Positions 15,209 through 24,631 of a stretch of 28,518 nt of DNA are shown here, piece after piece. Source of the stretch: an uncultured Porphyromonadaceae bacterium (GTDB lineage Bacteria > Bacteroidota > Bacteroidia > Bacteroidales > Muribaculaceae); NCBI GenBank assembly GCA_900548705.1, contig URLF01000029.1:1-28518 (forward strand). Reading direction: 5' to 3'. The translations under genes and the position numbers were made by a program. Position 1 is the stretch's first letter, and every line of letters starts with the position of its first letter. Below the pieces are notes generated by a model. That model searched no databases. It was given only the letters and a program-made list of their open reading frames with translations, and was not told where the DNA came from.

Positions 15209-16930
15209 TCATAAACGCTCAAGTATCGCCTCAAGGGAGTCAGAGGCGTCGAGCGCCATCTTCTTGCGGATCCTGTAACGGGAGGTGTTGACCGTCTCCG
15301 GACGTACAGACAGCACCTGCGCGATTTCCTTGGCGCTCATTCCCACCCTGATGTAAGCGCAAAGGCGCAACTCGGTCTTTGACAATGCCGGACAAAGATT
15401 CTTGAGAGACACGAAAAATCCGGGATGGACCTTGTCAAAACGCAACTTGAAAAACCGCCAGTCATCATCGGCCGAGAGGTCTTTCCTGATTGTGTCGCAT
15501 AGCTGAATCCTTTCCGGAGCGGCTATGCCACCTTCCTGTTCCATGTTCCGTATCTGCTCATCCAACTCTTTTAGCCGGGCATTCTTCTGGGCGAGCAACA
15601 CAGTATTTGACGCGAGTTCCTTCGCTTTCGCCTCTATTTCCATACTGTATTGACGGTTGAGCAGCATCAGCCTCTGGTTTTTCTCCTCCTTGAGGTTCCG
15701 GTCGATTTCAGCCTTGCGTTTCGACGACAGCAGCAGGATTATGGACAGAACAAGAATCACACATAAAAACACGCATACCGACACCACGAGCGTCTGTCTG
15801 ATTCGGTGTTTCTCCGCTTCAGCCTCGATTTGCCGCTCATACTGGTTGATGGTAGCGAGGTGTTCGGCCCGTTTGAGGTTCTCGACATTTTCCCGGCGGT
15901 AAAGCGAGTCATTAAGCAACAGCCCCTCACGCTTGCATATCTCCGCGCTGTCATTGACACCCAGCCTTTCGTAACAGCTGCTGACAAGTTCCAACGCCCG
16001 TTTGCGATTGGAAAGGTCACCGAGACGGTCGGTCTTGTCGAGGGCGGCTCTCAGGTAATCGACAGCTTTGCGGTCGTCCCCTCCATTATGAAACAGCGTG
16101 CCCACCGACATCAGCGTTATCACCGAAAGTCGCTCGTTTCCTATGCGACGGCTCAGTTGGAATGCCCTCATAGCCGCGTCTGTGTCTAAATAATCTGAAA
16201 TCTCGAACCGCGACACAAGCACATTCGCGATGAAAACAGAGTCATTTGCCACATATTTGCTCCGTTCGAGGTCATTCAGATACTCAAGCCCCTTCTCCCT
16301 GTCGCCAAGAAGATAATTGATATTGCCGAGATTGATACGGTTCTTGGTCTCACACACATTGCTCCCGATTTTGGAGAAAAGCCTGTCTGCCTCCCGGTAG
16401 CTTCGCAACGCCTCATAGTATTCCCCGAGTTCCTGCATTATCGCCCCGATCGCGACCAGCACCTTGGCCGTCCAGAAGTCATCGCCGACCTTCTCCAGCC
16501 GGCCCATCTTGTCGCGGTATATGAAATACGCGTCAGCGTAATTGCCACTGTATCTCAGCAAATCGGCAAGCAATATGGAAAACCGGGCGTGGTCATAAGG
16601 ATAGCGGGCCGAATCACACAGCTCCAGCGACTCCTTCACGAGCGTCATTGCCTGTTCGGAATCACGGGGGGCAAGCACCCATCCTTTCCAGTATGACTCG
16701 CGGGCACGGGCCTCACGCGCGTCGCTCGACCGGGAAAACTCCCGCTGATTCCCCACAACCCGGTAAAGGTCACTTCTGGGCACATCAAGAAACGCGGCCT
16801 GCTCCATCATCGAGTCGAAGGCCTCGGAATCATTCCCGAGCGGGCTCCAGTACATATGTCTGTCATCGTTGGCCGACGTTGTCAATATGCACAACACGCA
16901 TATGACCATACAGGCGATTGCTTTCATCAT
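15209..16930 (-). CDS. TPR / transmembrane / LuxR-HTH regulator
   Basis: This 573-residue membrane protein begins at MMKAIACMV (16930). The longer open start at 16957 is rejected because it would overlap the -7 promoter box at 16936-16943. A signal peptide is followed by periplasmic tetratricopeptide repeats (about 25-350; for example YADAYFIYRDKMGRLEKVGDDF, helix pairs around 125-290). Then come one membrane helix (VVSVCVFLCVILVLSIILLL, near 375-395), a cytoplasmic coiled coil, and a C-terminal LuxR-type helix-turn-helix, LSKTELRLCAYIRVGMSAKE to VRPETVNTSRYRIRKKM. This layout is common in Bacteroidota as one-piece sensors that carry an outside signal to DNA. It diverges from the GLUG giant gene, a likely target along with the amylase. 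Confidence 0.88.
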   Translation of the reverse strand: MMKAIACMVICVLCILTTSANDDRHMYWSPLGNDSEAFDSMMEQAAFLDVPRSDLYRVVGNQREFSRSSDAREARARESYWKGWVLAPRDSEQAMTLVKESLELCDSARYPYDHARFSILLADLLRYSGNYADAYFIYRDKMGRLEKVGDDFWTAKVLVAIGAIMQELGEYYEALRSYREADRLFSKIGSNVCETKNRINLGNINYLLGDREKGLEYLNDLERSKYVANDSVFIANVLVSRFEISDYLDTDAAMRAFQLSRRIGNERLSVITLMSVGTLFHNGGDDRKAVDYLRAALDKTDRLGDLSNRKRALELVSSCYERLGVNDSAEICKREGLLLNDSLYRRENVENLKRAEHLATINQYERQIEAEAEKHRIRQTLVVSVCVFLCVILVLSIILLLSSKRKAEIDRNLKEEKNQRLMLLNRQYSMEIEAKAKELASNTVLLAQKNARLKELDEQIRNMEQEGGIAAPERIQLCDTIRKDLSADDDWRFFKLRFDKVHPGFFVSLKNLCPALSKTELRLCAYIRVGMSAKEIAQVLSVRPETVNTSRYRIRKKMALDASDSLEAILERL

Positions 16931-16935
16931 GTTTG

Positions 16936-16943
16936 CAAAATTA
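16936..16943 (-). promoter_or_regulatory. -7 box of the TPR/LuxR regulator, near-leaderless
   Basis: On the minus strand TAATTTTG is followed by CAAAC and then ATGATG. The box ends five bases before the start codon. The -33 region has no clear TTTG, so promoter strength is uncertain, but the arrangement copies that of the LytS-type kinase gene. Confidence 0.5.
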
Positions 16944-17026
16944 ATCGTTTCAGACAAGAAACTATCTACTTTCCCATAATTTTCAGCATTTTTTTGATGT
17001 TGTGCATCATTTGTCTATATGGATTG

Positions 17027-17058
17027 TTTCCTTTTGCCGCCACAACGACATATATTTG
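17027..17058 (+). promoter_or_regulatory. Promoter of the GLUG-repeat giant gene
   Basis: TATATTTG at 17051-17058 matches the -7 box. At 20 bases upstream is TTTC (17027-17030), one base off the -33 TTTG; a true TTTG at 17033-17036 is too close (14 bases). The leader before the ATG at 17148 would be about 85 bases. Confidence 0.5.
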
Positions 17059-17147
17059 CGACATAAACAAGTTCATCCATTATTTACGGTGATATGCACC
17101 TGCAAATTAGATGACATATACACAACCCTATATTCAACCAACTCATC

Positions 17148-20100
17148 ATGTGCATGATTAGACAATTAGCGTCTGTCGCGACATTAATCACTGTCGCGCT
17201 GACCTCGGCCAAAGCCATCGGACAGGAGTTACGGATGCCTCCCGCCCCGCTACTGTCCACGCATACGGTTGCTGTCGCGCCGTCCTGCGAGTCAATAGCA
17301 TTGGCCACCGAGGAGGAAATCCAGTCAGTCCTTGAAGCGAGGGCCACAGGCGGGGCGCAACAATTCGGAACGTTGCCCCACGTCGCTCTCCCCGCCGCAA
17401 GCGACATCGAGACCGAGCCTGAACTAACACCGGTGGCAACTTTCACCTCCGGCAAAGTATCCAGGCAGGCCTCTCCTCGGGAAAGCAAGCCCTCCATGGC
17501 TCCCGAACTACCGGTCAACAACCAGAAATTCTACTCGGCCGACAAAGTCTACGGGAAACCTGACATCAACACCTACACCATCACATTCAGCGTCACCGGG
17601 ACCACCGACAAGACCTATAAGGTAAAAGGTGTGTACGGCCAATCATCCGCCACCCTTGTGGTAACATTCAACGATGACGGCTCGGCTGAAATCGCGGCCC
17701 AGAAATATATCACAAACAACTCGACCTACGGAAACATCTGGTTCTGTCCGGTCGACCTGTCGACAAACACCTACAGTCTGACCGATCCCGTGACATGCTC
17801 GCGCGACGAAGAGGGCAACTGGACAATGGGCGCGTGGGGACTCGTGGTCAACCATACCACAGACAAGGGTTACAACGGCTCTGTGCTGTTTGTCTCCGAG
17901 GACACCCGTTGGCTCGTCCCCAACATGACCGCGACATTCCAGACCACCGATGCCTCCGGGAATGTGAAAGACAACACTTTCGAAGGTGCGTGGTTTCAGG
18001 AAAATCCCTCAAGCCTGTATCTCCTCAATATGGGCTCGACGACTTTCGGACGGGCAATCAACGTCAGCCTCGCTCCGCAGGGCACCGGCATCGTCTCACC
18101 CCAATTTGTCAGCAGCGCGGGGGGATATGGCAACCTCTACGCCTATCATGCCGACTACTCCACCGGATATGCCGACTCCAGCAAAAGCGCCAATTGCAGG
18201 GTTGAAGACAACAGCCTTGTCTTCGACGACCTCATAATAGCCACTCGGAAAATAAGCACCTCCGGGGATATAAGGATAGCAGCCTCCCCCATAACCTACA
18301 CACTCTCGGGCGCGGCCATTCAACTCCCGGAACAAATCTCCATAGATTTCCAGGGGGCAGGCACCGCAGCTGACCCATACCTGATAAAATCCCCCGACGA
18401 CATCCTGGCGATGTCAGCCGCCATCCCGTTACCCGGCTATGCGACAGCCTTCTACAGGCTTGACAACGACATTGATCTCTCAACCCTCACAGGATTCTCA
18501 CCTGTCGGTAACGAGACCGTACCGTTCAACGGCACATTCGACGGCAACCAGAAGAAACTCTCCGGACTGACCTACAACGGATTCGGCTTGCCCTACACGG
18601 GGCTTTTCGGGGTAATCGGCAATCGGGGCGTTGTCAAAAACCTTACGCTGGAAAATTTCACCGTCTACGCCACCGGAGCCAACGCCGGTATCATCACCGG
18701 CTTTAACGCCGGAGGTGATATCTCCGGGGTGAAAATCACCTCCTCACTGTTGCAGACACAGGCCGAAGTCGCCGGAGCCATTGCCGGAATGAACACCGGT
18801 GTCATAAGTTCCTGCCGGATAAACACCACCATAGAGGGCTACGGCTCAAACGGAGGTGTGACAGGCTACAACTGTGGCGAAATCGGTGACTGCCATTACT
18901 CAGGAAACATGGCCATGAGCGGTGCCCTCAGCACCTCCTACCGCCATATCGCCGGAATCGCCGGGCAGTCACTCTCTTCCGAATCGAACGGTTTCAGAAG
19001 CCACATCCACGACTGCACCGTGAGCGGCACCATCTCAGATGACACCGGTTACGCATATGTAGGTGGCATAACAGCCGTCTCGCACGGCTCAAAGACAGAA
19101 GACCCGGCGGTGATAGAGCGTTGTGTCAACACTGCCACCCTCTCGGCCACCGGTCTCGACTGGGCATCCGACGCCACCCTCCCCAAATCATACTGCGGAG
19201 GTATCGCCGCCTATATCTCCTCCTCGAAAATCGAAGACTGCGCCAACGGCGGACTCATACTCGAGACCACCAGACCCAAAGTCTTCACCGGAGGAATCGC
19301 CGGCATAGCCGCGGTCTCATTCATATCAAGCGGTTCCGACCAACGTCTTGGCCAGGTGAGTTCAGTAAGCCGCTGTCTCTCGGCAGGGCAGATATACTCC
19401 GTCGCAGGCGCGGGATGCGGAATCTTCGGGGCAGTTCCCGTCCTGCCTCCTTTCGACTCGAAAGAGGTCGCCTCGCAGATATTCACAGACTGCTATGCCG
19501 ACAACCAGATAAACCTGCTGACCGATGACGATTTCGCCATCTCCACAGCAGACCTCACATCCGGCCAGCTCCCAGGCGGTTTCTCCCCGACAGTATGGAC
19601 TGCCGCCAGCGAACGTTATCCTGTCCCCGCCTCGTTGAAGGAGATTGATGCGGCCATACTTTTCGCCGCCCCTGCCTGTCTTGCGGCGGGAGAGAATTAC
19701 ACAAATGTAAAGAAGGATTTCAAGGTCGATGGGGCATCCTCTGTCAAATGGGCCATCCTCGGAAACAACGGGTCACTCACACAATCCACCCCCTCTCTCA
19801 GTATTTCCGGCTCAAACGCGACAATCGGTTCGCAATACGGCAACAACTGGCTCGTGGCCTCGAATGGCGACATCGTGAAGATGATGATGGTCTGCGTCGT
19901 GCCCAAACTGTTTGAAGGGGATGGCACACAGGAAACCCCCTTCCTGATCTCCTCAATCGCCGACATGGCCACCCTCAACTCAGCCGTGGCGACTTACGGT
20001 CAATCCCACCTCGGCGACTGGTTCAGGATGACAGCCGACATTGACGCTTCGGAAGACCCCTCCTTCGTTTGCGTCGGATATCCGGCCATGACAAGACCTT

Positions 20101-23100
20101 TCAACGGCACATTCGACGGCGACGGACACGCGTTCCACAACCTCACGGTCAAAACCGCATTCCGCACAGCCTCCGGTGGAGTGACCGCCAACAAGTCATA
20201 TCAATATGGCGGCCTGTTCTCATATGTAGGCCCGAATGGCACAATCAGGAATGTCGTAATCGCGGATGACTGCGAATATGACCTTTACAATATGTCAGGT
20301 TCGATTGCCGGTCTGAATTACGGCGCAATCGAGGACTGCCGCAATTATGCCGCAATCGGAGCAAACGGTATGGCAACCGGCGGTATTGTCGGAGAGAACA
20401 ACGGTTCGGTCACAGGCTGCTACAACGCCGGTACCGTGACCATACAGCAGAATGCCATCAAGACCGGATCCGGAGGTATCGCCGGAGCGAACACCGGCCT
20501 TGTTGACCTCTGCCAGAATGACGGAAACATCACAATCGCCGACGGTAAGACCTCGGAAGTGTCAGGAGGAATCACCGCCATAAATTACGGCAAGATTGAC
20601 CGCTCGCTCAACTTGGGCGAAGTCAAGGCCAATATGAAGGCCGGTGGCATAACCGCTACCCTCGGCGCATACGGGCAGCCCGGTGAAATATCACGGAGCG
20701 CCAACTTCGCCACCGTGACCACTGTCAAGGACAACTCCAACGGCGCGGTCACAAACGACATCCGCGAGTATAAGGTCTCCGACGTGGTGTATGACTGTTC
20801 ACTCACAGCAATCGGGGCATCAATCAATCCCCTCCCGGGATGCACCGCCCTCAGCACCCTCGAACTTGTCAGCGGGGAAGCCCCGGCAGGATTGCCGTCG
20901 GAAGTCCTTGACCTCAAGGCCGGGAAATATCCTGTGCTCAAGAACTTCGCGTCGGAGCCGCGTGCCGAGCTTCTGCGTTCAACCTATATCGGTTTCAACG
21001 CCGACCAGTCTGTCGCCAACCTCAGTTCCGATGCCTCCCTCGCGGCTCCCGCCGGTGTGGCGTGGAGCGTCACCGGAAGCGACTCCTTCTCCATCGACGG
21101 ACAGACCATAAAGGTCACCACACCCGAGGGTGACATCAGCGCCAAAGCCCAGGTTATGGCCTCCGCAGGTGACAGCCCGGTCAAGACTTTCGCTGTCACT
21201 TCGCTGCCGATACTGTTCGAGGGGGATGGTTCCGCCGAGGCTCCCTATCTCATAAAGAGCAAGGATGACTTGAACACATTGTCGGGCTTCATCTCCAAGA
21301 ACGCTTATGATTGCCTCAACCTCCATTATCTTCTTGCGAACGACATCGCATATGAGGATGGCGACGAATTCTCCCCGATCGGAGGCGACGGCACCACCCG
21401 ATTCAACGGCACATTCGACGGCAATGGCAAGACCGTGAGCGGTATCACCTACACCTGCACCACCGCCAAGCCGGGCAAAAACACCGGCCTGTTCGGCCAG
21501 TTAGGCCCTCAGGGCATGATACATGACCTTACCGTCGACAACTCTTTCACCGGTTATGGAGCCGGAGGAGTAGCCGCACAGGTCGAGGGAGAAATCCACA
21601 ACTGTGTCAATAAGGGAGCCATCACCGCAACCGGTGACCCCGCTGGCGGAATCGCCGGGACATTGAAGTCAGGCGGTATCATCCGCGACTGCTTGAATAC
21701 GGGCACAGTCATGTCTGAAAAGACCTATGGCACCGGTGGTATCGCAGGGAAGACTGAAAAAGGCTCTTCTGTCTCGGGATGTGTCAACAAAGGTAGTCTC
21801 GGAGGGGAAGCTCAGGGGAAAGCCCTGGGCGGAATCGCCGGACTTGCCGGAGGCTCCTTTACCGACTGCCGCAACGAGGGGCAACTCACCTCTGAGACCG
21901 CAAGTGTCGGCGGTATTGTCGGCAAACACGCCTCTGGAAGTCTTCTTGAGATTTCCGGATGCAGTAACCTCAAGGGGATTATCCTCCCCAAAGCAATTGC
22001 AGTCGGAGGTATAATCGGAGGCAATGACAGCGACAAGTCTCTCAACCAGGCCAAAGTGCATATCACCTCTTGCGACAACGAGGGGAACATCGTTGGTGTG
22101 CTTGGTGTCGGCGGCATAGCCGGTATCGTCAGCGAATCAGACTTCACCATGACCGACTGTGACAACACGGCCGCTATCGAGGCGCTCAACCTGGGTGCCA
22201 AAGGGGCAGCCGACACATTCGCCGGAGGTATCGCAGGATGCGCCAACGGGTCTGTTGTCGACGGAACTGATTGCCATATCAAGGATTGCCGTAACACGGG
22301 CTTCGTGACCGCATACGGAGGCAACAATATCGGAGGCATTGTCGGCAAGAACGGTGTCCCGGTAATCGGATGCCGCAACACCGGTGAGGTGAAGGCGATA
22401 TTCGGTGGAGAAGACGGTGTGGATTACTCCGGATTCTCCCTGTCAAGCATCGGAGGAATCTCCGGCAGCTCATACGGAGGTGTGCGTGACAGCTGGAATG
22501 CGGCCCCTGTGACCACCGACGGCTCATGGGTCGGCGGTATCGCGGGATACACCAACAAAGACATCATCGGATGCGTCAACATCGGCGCTATCACTGGACA
22601 GGCCGGAATAATCCCGGGAGGGTCCGATCCCCAGGGGGTTGGCGGAATCGTCGGCAGAATGGGTTCTGTTTCCTATGCCGGATTCATCACCGACACCTAC
22701 AACACAGGCGCGGTGACCGGACTCACACAGGTGGCAGGCATTGTCGCCCAGCGGTTCGGCAACGAGGCCCAGCTCCAGAACGTTTACAACACCGGCAGTG
22801 TGACTGCCACCGCAGATGGAGGGACGGCGTTCCCGATCGGAAACCAGCGTACACAGGGCGCACAGGCTATTGGCAGTGACGCGAATGTCTATTACCTTGA
22901 AGGTTGCTGCCCGCCCTCCTCCGCGCTTGACAATGGAGCGAAAGAGATGACCCGGGAGGAACTGTCGACAGCTGAACTTGGCGCAAGCTACCTCCACTCC
23001 CCCGGAGCCCTGCCGGTTCTGGCCAATCTTCCCTCCCCGGCGAAGACCTATCTTGACGCAATCTTCGGACTCACCTTGGAATATGAAGATGACTCGTATG

Positions 23101-23444
23101 ATTCGGTCAAGGGAAACATTTTCTATGCCTCCCTTGAGGGACTCGACTGGACATCTTCAGACAATCTCCACCTTACTGACGGTATCGCCACCCCGACCGC
23201 TGACGGAGCCGCGTGGATGCGTGTGGCGATAAACGGCGAAGATGACTCTCATTTCAAACAGTTTGAACTGGATATCAAGGCTTTCTCGGATCTTGATGAA
23301 ATACCCTATGACAAGGATGTGATTTCACGCGAATATTTTGATTTGCGTGGTATACATGTCACCTCCCCGGCAGCCGGTTCGGTTTATATCGAGATGTCAA
23401 CGCTATCAGACGGCACAGTCCGCGCACGACGCGTATGCCGGTAA
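17148..23444 (+). CDS. Giant GLUG-repeat surface protein
   Basis: This is a 2098-residue secreted protein. A signal peptide (ending near ALTSAKAIGQ) precedes a unique N-terminal region of about 400 residues. Three repeat blocks start at about residues 402, 922 and 1357. Each opens with F(Q/E)GxGTxxxPYLI and a FNGTFDGN motif, then many GLUG-type units of the form GGIAGxNxGxIxxCxNxGxV, predicted to stack as a right-handed beta-helix. Ig-like linkers separate the blocks (about 830-921, 1277-1355, and a last one at 1967-2047). The C-terminus is a short conserved tail, EYFDLRGIHVTSPAAGSVYI, seen in many Bacteroidales secreted proteins. GLUG proteins are usually adhesins or matrix proteins; no enzyme motif is visible. 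It diverges from the LuxR regulator gene. The alternative start at the second Met shortens it by only two residues. Confidence 0.88.
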   Translation: MCMIRQLASVATLITVALTSAKAIGQELRMPPAPLLSTHTVAVAPSCESIALATEEEIQSVLEARATGGAQQFGTLPHVALPAASDIETEPELTPVATFTSGKVSRQASPRESKPSMAPELPVNNQKFYSADKVYGKPDINTYTITFSVTGTTDKTYKVKGVYGQSSATLVVTFNDDGSAEIAAQKYITNNSTYGNIWFCPVDLSTNTYSLTDPVTCSRDEEGNWTMGAWGLVVNHTTDKGYNGSVLFVSEDTRWLVPNMTATFQTTDASGNVKDNTFEGAWFQENPSSLYLLNMGSTTFGRAINVSLAPQGTGIVSPQFVSSAGGYGNLYAYHADYSTGYADSSKSANCRVEDNSLVFDDLIIATRKISTSGDIRIAASPITYTLSGAAIQLPEQISIDFQGAGTAADPYLIKSPDDILAMSAAIPLPGYATAFYRLDNDIDLSTLTGFSPVGNETVPFNGTFDGNQKKLSGLTYNGFGLPYTGLFGVIGNRGVVKNLTLENFTVYATGANAGIITGFNAGGDISGVKITSSLLQTQAEVAGAIAGMNTGVISSCRINTTIEGYGSNGGVTGYNCGEIGDCHYSGNMAMSGALSTSYRHIAGIAGQSLSSESNGFRSHIHDCTVSGTISDDTGYAYVGGITAVSHGSKTEDPAVIERCVNTATLSATGLDWASDATLPKSYCGGIAAYISSSKIEDCANGGLILETTRPKVFTGGIAGIAAVSFISSGSDQRLGQVSSVSRCLSAGQIYSVAGAGCGIFGAVPVLPPFDSKEVASQIFTDCYADNQINLLTDDDFAISTADLTSGQLPGGFSPTVWTAASERYPVPASLKEIDAAILFAAPACLAAGENYTNVKKDFKVDGASSVKWAILGNNGSLTQSTPSLSISGSNATIGSQYGNNWLVASNGDIVKMMMVCVVPKLFEGDGTQETPFLISSIADMATLNSAVATYGQSHLGDWFRMTADIDASEDPSFVCVGYPAMTRPFNGTFDGDGHAFHNLTVKTAFRTASGGVTANKSYQYGGLFSYVGPNGTIRNVVIADDCEYDLYNMSGSIAGLNYGAIEDCRNYAAIGANGMATGGIVGENNGSVTGCYNAGTVTIQQNAIKTGSGGIAGANTGLVDLCQNDGNITIADGKTSEVSGGITAINYGKIDRSLNLGEVKANMKAGGITATLGAYGQPGEISRSANFATVTTVKDNSNGAVTNDIREYKVSDVVYDCSLTAIGASINPLPGCTALSTLELVSGEAPAGLPSEVLDLKAGKYPVLKNFASEPRAELLRSTYIGFNADQSVANLSSDASLAAPAGVAWSVTGSDSFSIDGQTIKVTTPEGDISAKAQVMASAGDSPVKTFAVTSLPILFEGDGSAEAPYLIKSKDDLNTLSGFISKNAYDCLNLHYLLANDIAYEDGDEFSPIGGDGTTRFNGTFDGNGKTVSGITYTCTTAKPGKNTGLFGQLGPQGMIHDLTVDNSFTGYGAGGVAAQVEGEIHNCVNKGAITATGDPAGGIAGTLKSGGIIRDCLNTGTVMSEKTYGTGGIAGKTEKGSSVSGCVNKGSLGGEAQGKALGGIAGLAGGSFTDCRNEGQLTSETASVGGIVGKHASGSLLEISGCSNLKGIILPKAIAVGGIIGGNDSDKSLNQAKVHITSCDNEGNIVGVLGVGGIAGIVSESDFTMTDCDNTAAIEALNLGAKGAADTFAGGIAGCANGSVVDGTDCHIKDCRNTGFVTAYGGNNIGGIVGKNGVPVIGCRNTGEVKAIFGGEDGVDYSGFSLSSIGGISGSSYGGVRDSWNAAPVTTDGSWVGGIAGYTNKDIIGCVNIGAITGQAGIIPGGSDPQGVGGIVGRMGSVSYAGFITDTYNTGAVTGLTQVAGIVAQRFGNEAQLQNVYNTGSVTATADGGTAFPIGNQRTQGAQAIGSDANVYYLEGCCPPSSALDNGAKEMTREELSTAELGASYLHSPGALPVLANLPSPAKTYLDAIFGLTLEYEDDSYDSVKGNIFYASLEGLDWTSSDNLHLTDGIATPTADGAAWMRVAINGEDDSHFKQFELDIKAFSDLDEIPYDKDVISREYFDLRGIHVTSPAAGSVYIEMSTLSDGTVRARRVCR
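18525..21422 (+). repeat. Three dispersed identical 21-base copies encoding FNGTFDG inside the giant gene
   Basis: The bases beginning TTCAACGGCACATTCGACGG occur at 18525, 20100 and 21402 with the same next base. They mark the start of each GLUG block. Perfect identity at the DNA level, where flanking codons differ, suggests recent exchange or strong constraint. They are possible sites for block loss or gain by recombination. Confidence 0.7.
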
Positions 23445-23496
23445 CGACCTTGCCGCGATAGACATTCCGATTGAAAAAACATCTTTATGAAAGCAG

Positions 23497-23530
23497 ACGC
23501 CCGGGCTCAACGTGAACCCGGGCGTTTTTT
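23497..23530 (+). terminator. Intrinsic terminator of the giant gene
   Basis: The stem ACGCCCGGG (23497-23505) pairs with CCCGGGCGT (23517-23525) around an 11-base loop and is followed by six T's. It is a textbook intrinsic terminator, 53 bases after the giant gene stop. It abuts the end of the convergent channel gene, whose stop codon begins at 23532 on the minus strand. Confidence 0.9.
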
Positions 23531-24504
23531 CAAACCTGTTTGCCGTCGATTGCCAGCACACTCAACTGTCTTTCAAGTCTCAGGGCGATGGCCCCGTTGT
23601 CCTTTATGAAGGAATACAGCTCCCCGACAGCCCTCAGCTTCGGTCCTTTCTCGAAATTCAGGTCACCTTTCCATCCGGCCACAAGACGCGAGAGTTCGGT
23701 CTCCCTGGCTCGGGCCTCAACGGTCAGCTCGTCGGCATCGTCGCCGATAGGATAACGCCGCGTAAGCATGTCGGTGGAAGCGAACATCTGGTAATTCGCC
23801 ACGAAGGAGAAGCAGTCCTCCAGTACATCGGGCCATTGGCGCAAATCGACATTGTTTTGCAGGGAGTCCAATACCAGGCTCGTGTTTGACGCGCTGACCA
23901 GCAGCCGTTCAACCGCCGGAAGCCGAGTGTTGTCGGTAGGCAGTCCGGATGGTTCGAACATGTCAGAGAGGTCATTGAAGGAGAAATCGGGATTATATGA
24001 GACTTCGCTATCTTTCCTGCGGGGAGCCGGAGTGGTCACGGCATAGCAGTAGGCGAGGAAAATATTCAGCAGGTGAAGAAGACGGGGCACATTTTTCAGA
24101 AGTTTCTCTTTCTGTTCGGCATCCCTGAGACGTTTCTGTTTCTCGATTTCCGACCCGACATCGATTTCCGACTTCATCGACCCAACGGCGTTAAGAAACA
24201 AACCGAGGAATATCAAGCCACACATCACCTCGATGGCGGTGACCGCCTGCGCCCATCCGTGGGCCGGGGTGTAGTCGCCGAAACCAAGGGTGGTGATGGT
24301 CACGATACTGTAATAGAGCCACGACCCGAAATCGGTTCCCGCTCCATCCGGAATCCTGAACTGCCCGTCAGGCAACGCCCAATATATCAGCGCGAACATC
24401 GGCGTGACCACCACATACAGCCCTATCCATACTATCGGCCTTATATTGGAGACCACATGGAAAAAATGCTTCACCTTGTCTGAGACTGTCCCATTCATAT
24501 TCAA
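23530..24504 (-). CDS. Two-transmembrane potassium channel protein
   Basis: This 324-residue inner-membrane protein has helix 1 (about 22-42), a pore loop with the selectivity filter TITTLGFGDYTP (filter residues TLGFG at 72-76) and helix 2 (about 86-108). It fits the bacterial two-helix ion-channel family (Ion_trans_2), which forms tetramers and conducts K+. The filter TLGFG is a known variant of TVGYG. The cytoplasmic C-terminal part of about 215 residues starts with a charged helix (SEIEKQKRLRDAEQKEKLLK) and is mostly helical, with no RCK/TrkA nucleotide-binding motif that I can see. What gates it is unknown. It converges on the giant gene and diverges from the PorT-like barrel gene. Confidence 0.88.
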   Translation of the reverse strand: MNMNGTVSDKVKHFFHVVSNIRPIVWIGLYVVVTPMFALIYWALPDGQFRIPDGAGTDFGSWLYYSIVTITTLGFGDYTPAHGWAQAVTAIEVMCGLIFLGLFLNAVGSMKSEIDVGSEIEKQKRLRDAEQKEKLLKNVPRLLHLLNIFLAYCYAVTTPAPRRKDSEVSYNPDFSFNDLSDMFEPSGLPTDNTRLPAVERLLVSASNTSLVLDSLQNNVDLRQWPDVLEDCFSFVANYQMFASTDMLTRRYPIGDDADELTVEARARETELSRLVAGWKGDLNFEKGPKLRAVGELYSFIKDNGAIALRLERQLSVLAIDGKQV

Positions 24505-24563
24505 TTCATTCTATTTATGATAAACATCGCTATTAGAATATCTCCTATCCAAATTCACAAAAA

Positions 24564-24595
24564 TTTGTATAACATCACTTTTTTTATTACTTTTG
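24564..24595 (+). promoter_or_regulatory. Promoter of the PorT-like barrel gene
   Basis: TTTG at 24564-24567, 20 bases and TACTTTTG at 24588-24595 match the consensus exactly. Transcription should start near 24600. This rules out a coding start at 24593 (a TTG inside the box) and supports the ATG at 24632. Confidence 0.75.
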
Positions 24596-24631
24596 CAACT
24601 AAAGGTTTACACGAAATCAATCATACACATT

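Noticed and set aside
16931..16957. Upstream start codon for the TPR/LuxR gene
   Set aside because: It would place coding sequence over the -7 box, and the signal peptide begins at the MMKAIA start.
17148..23444. CRISPR-like periodicity in the giant gene
   Set aside because: The repeats are degenerate protein-coding GLUG units with no constant direct repeat and spacer length.
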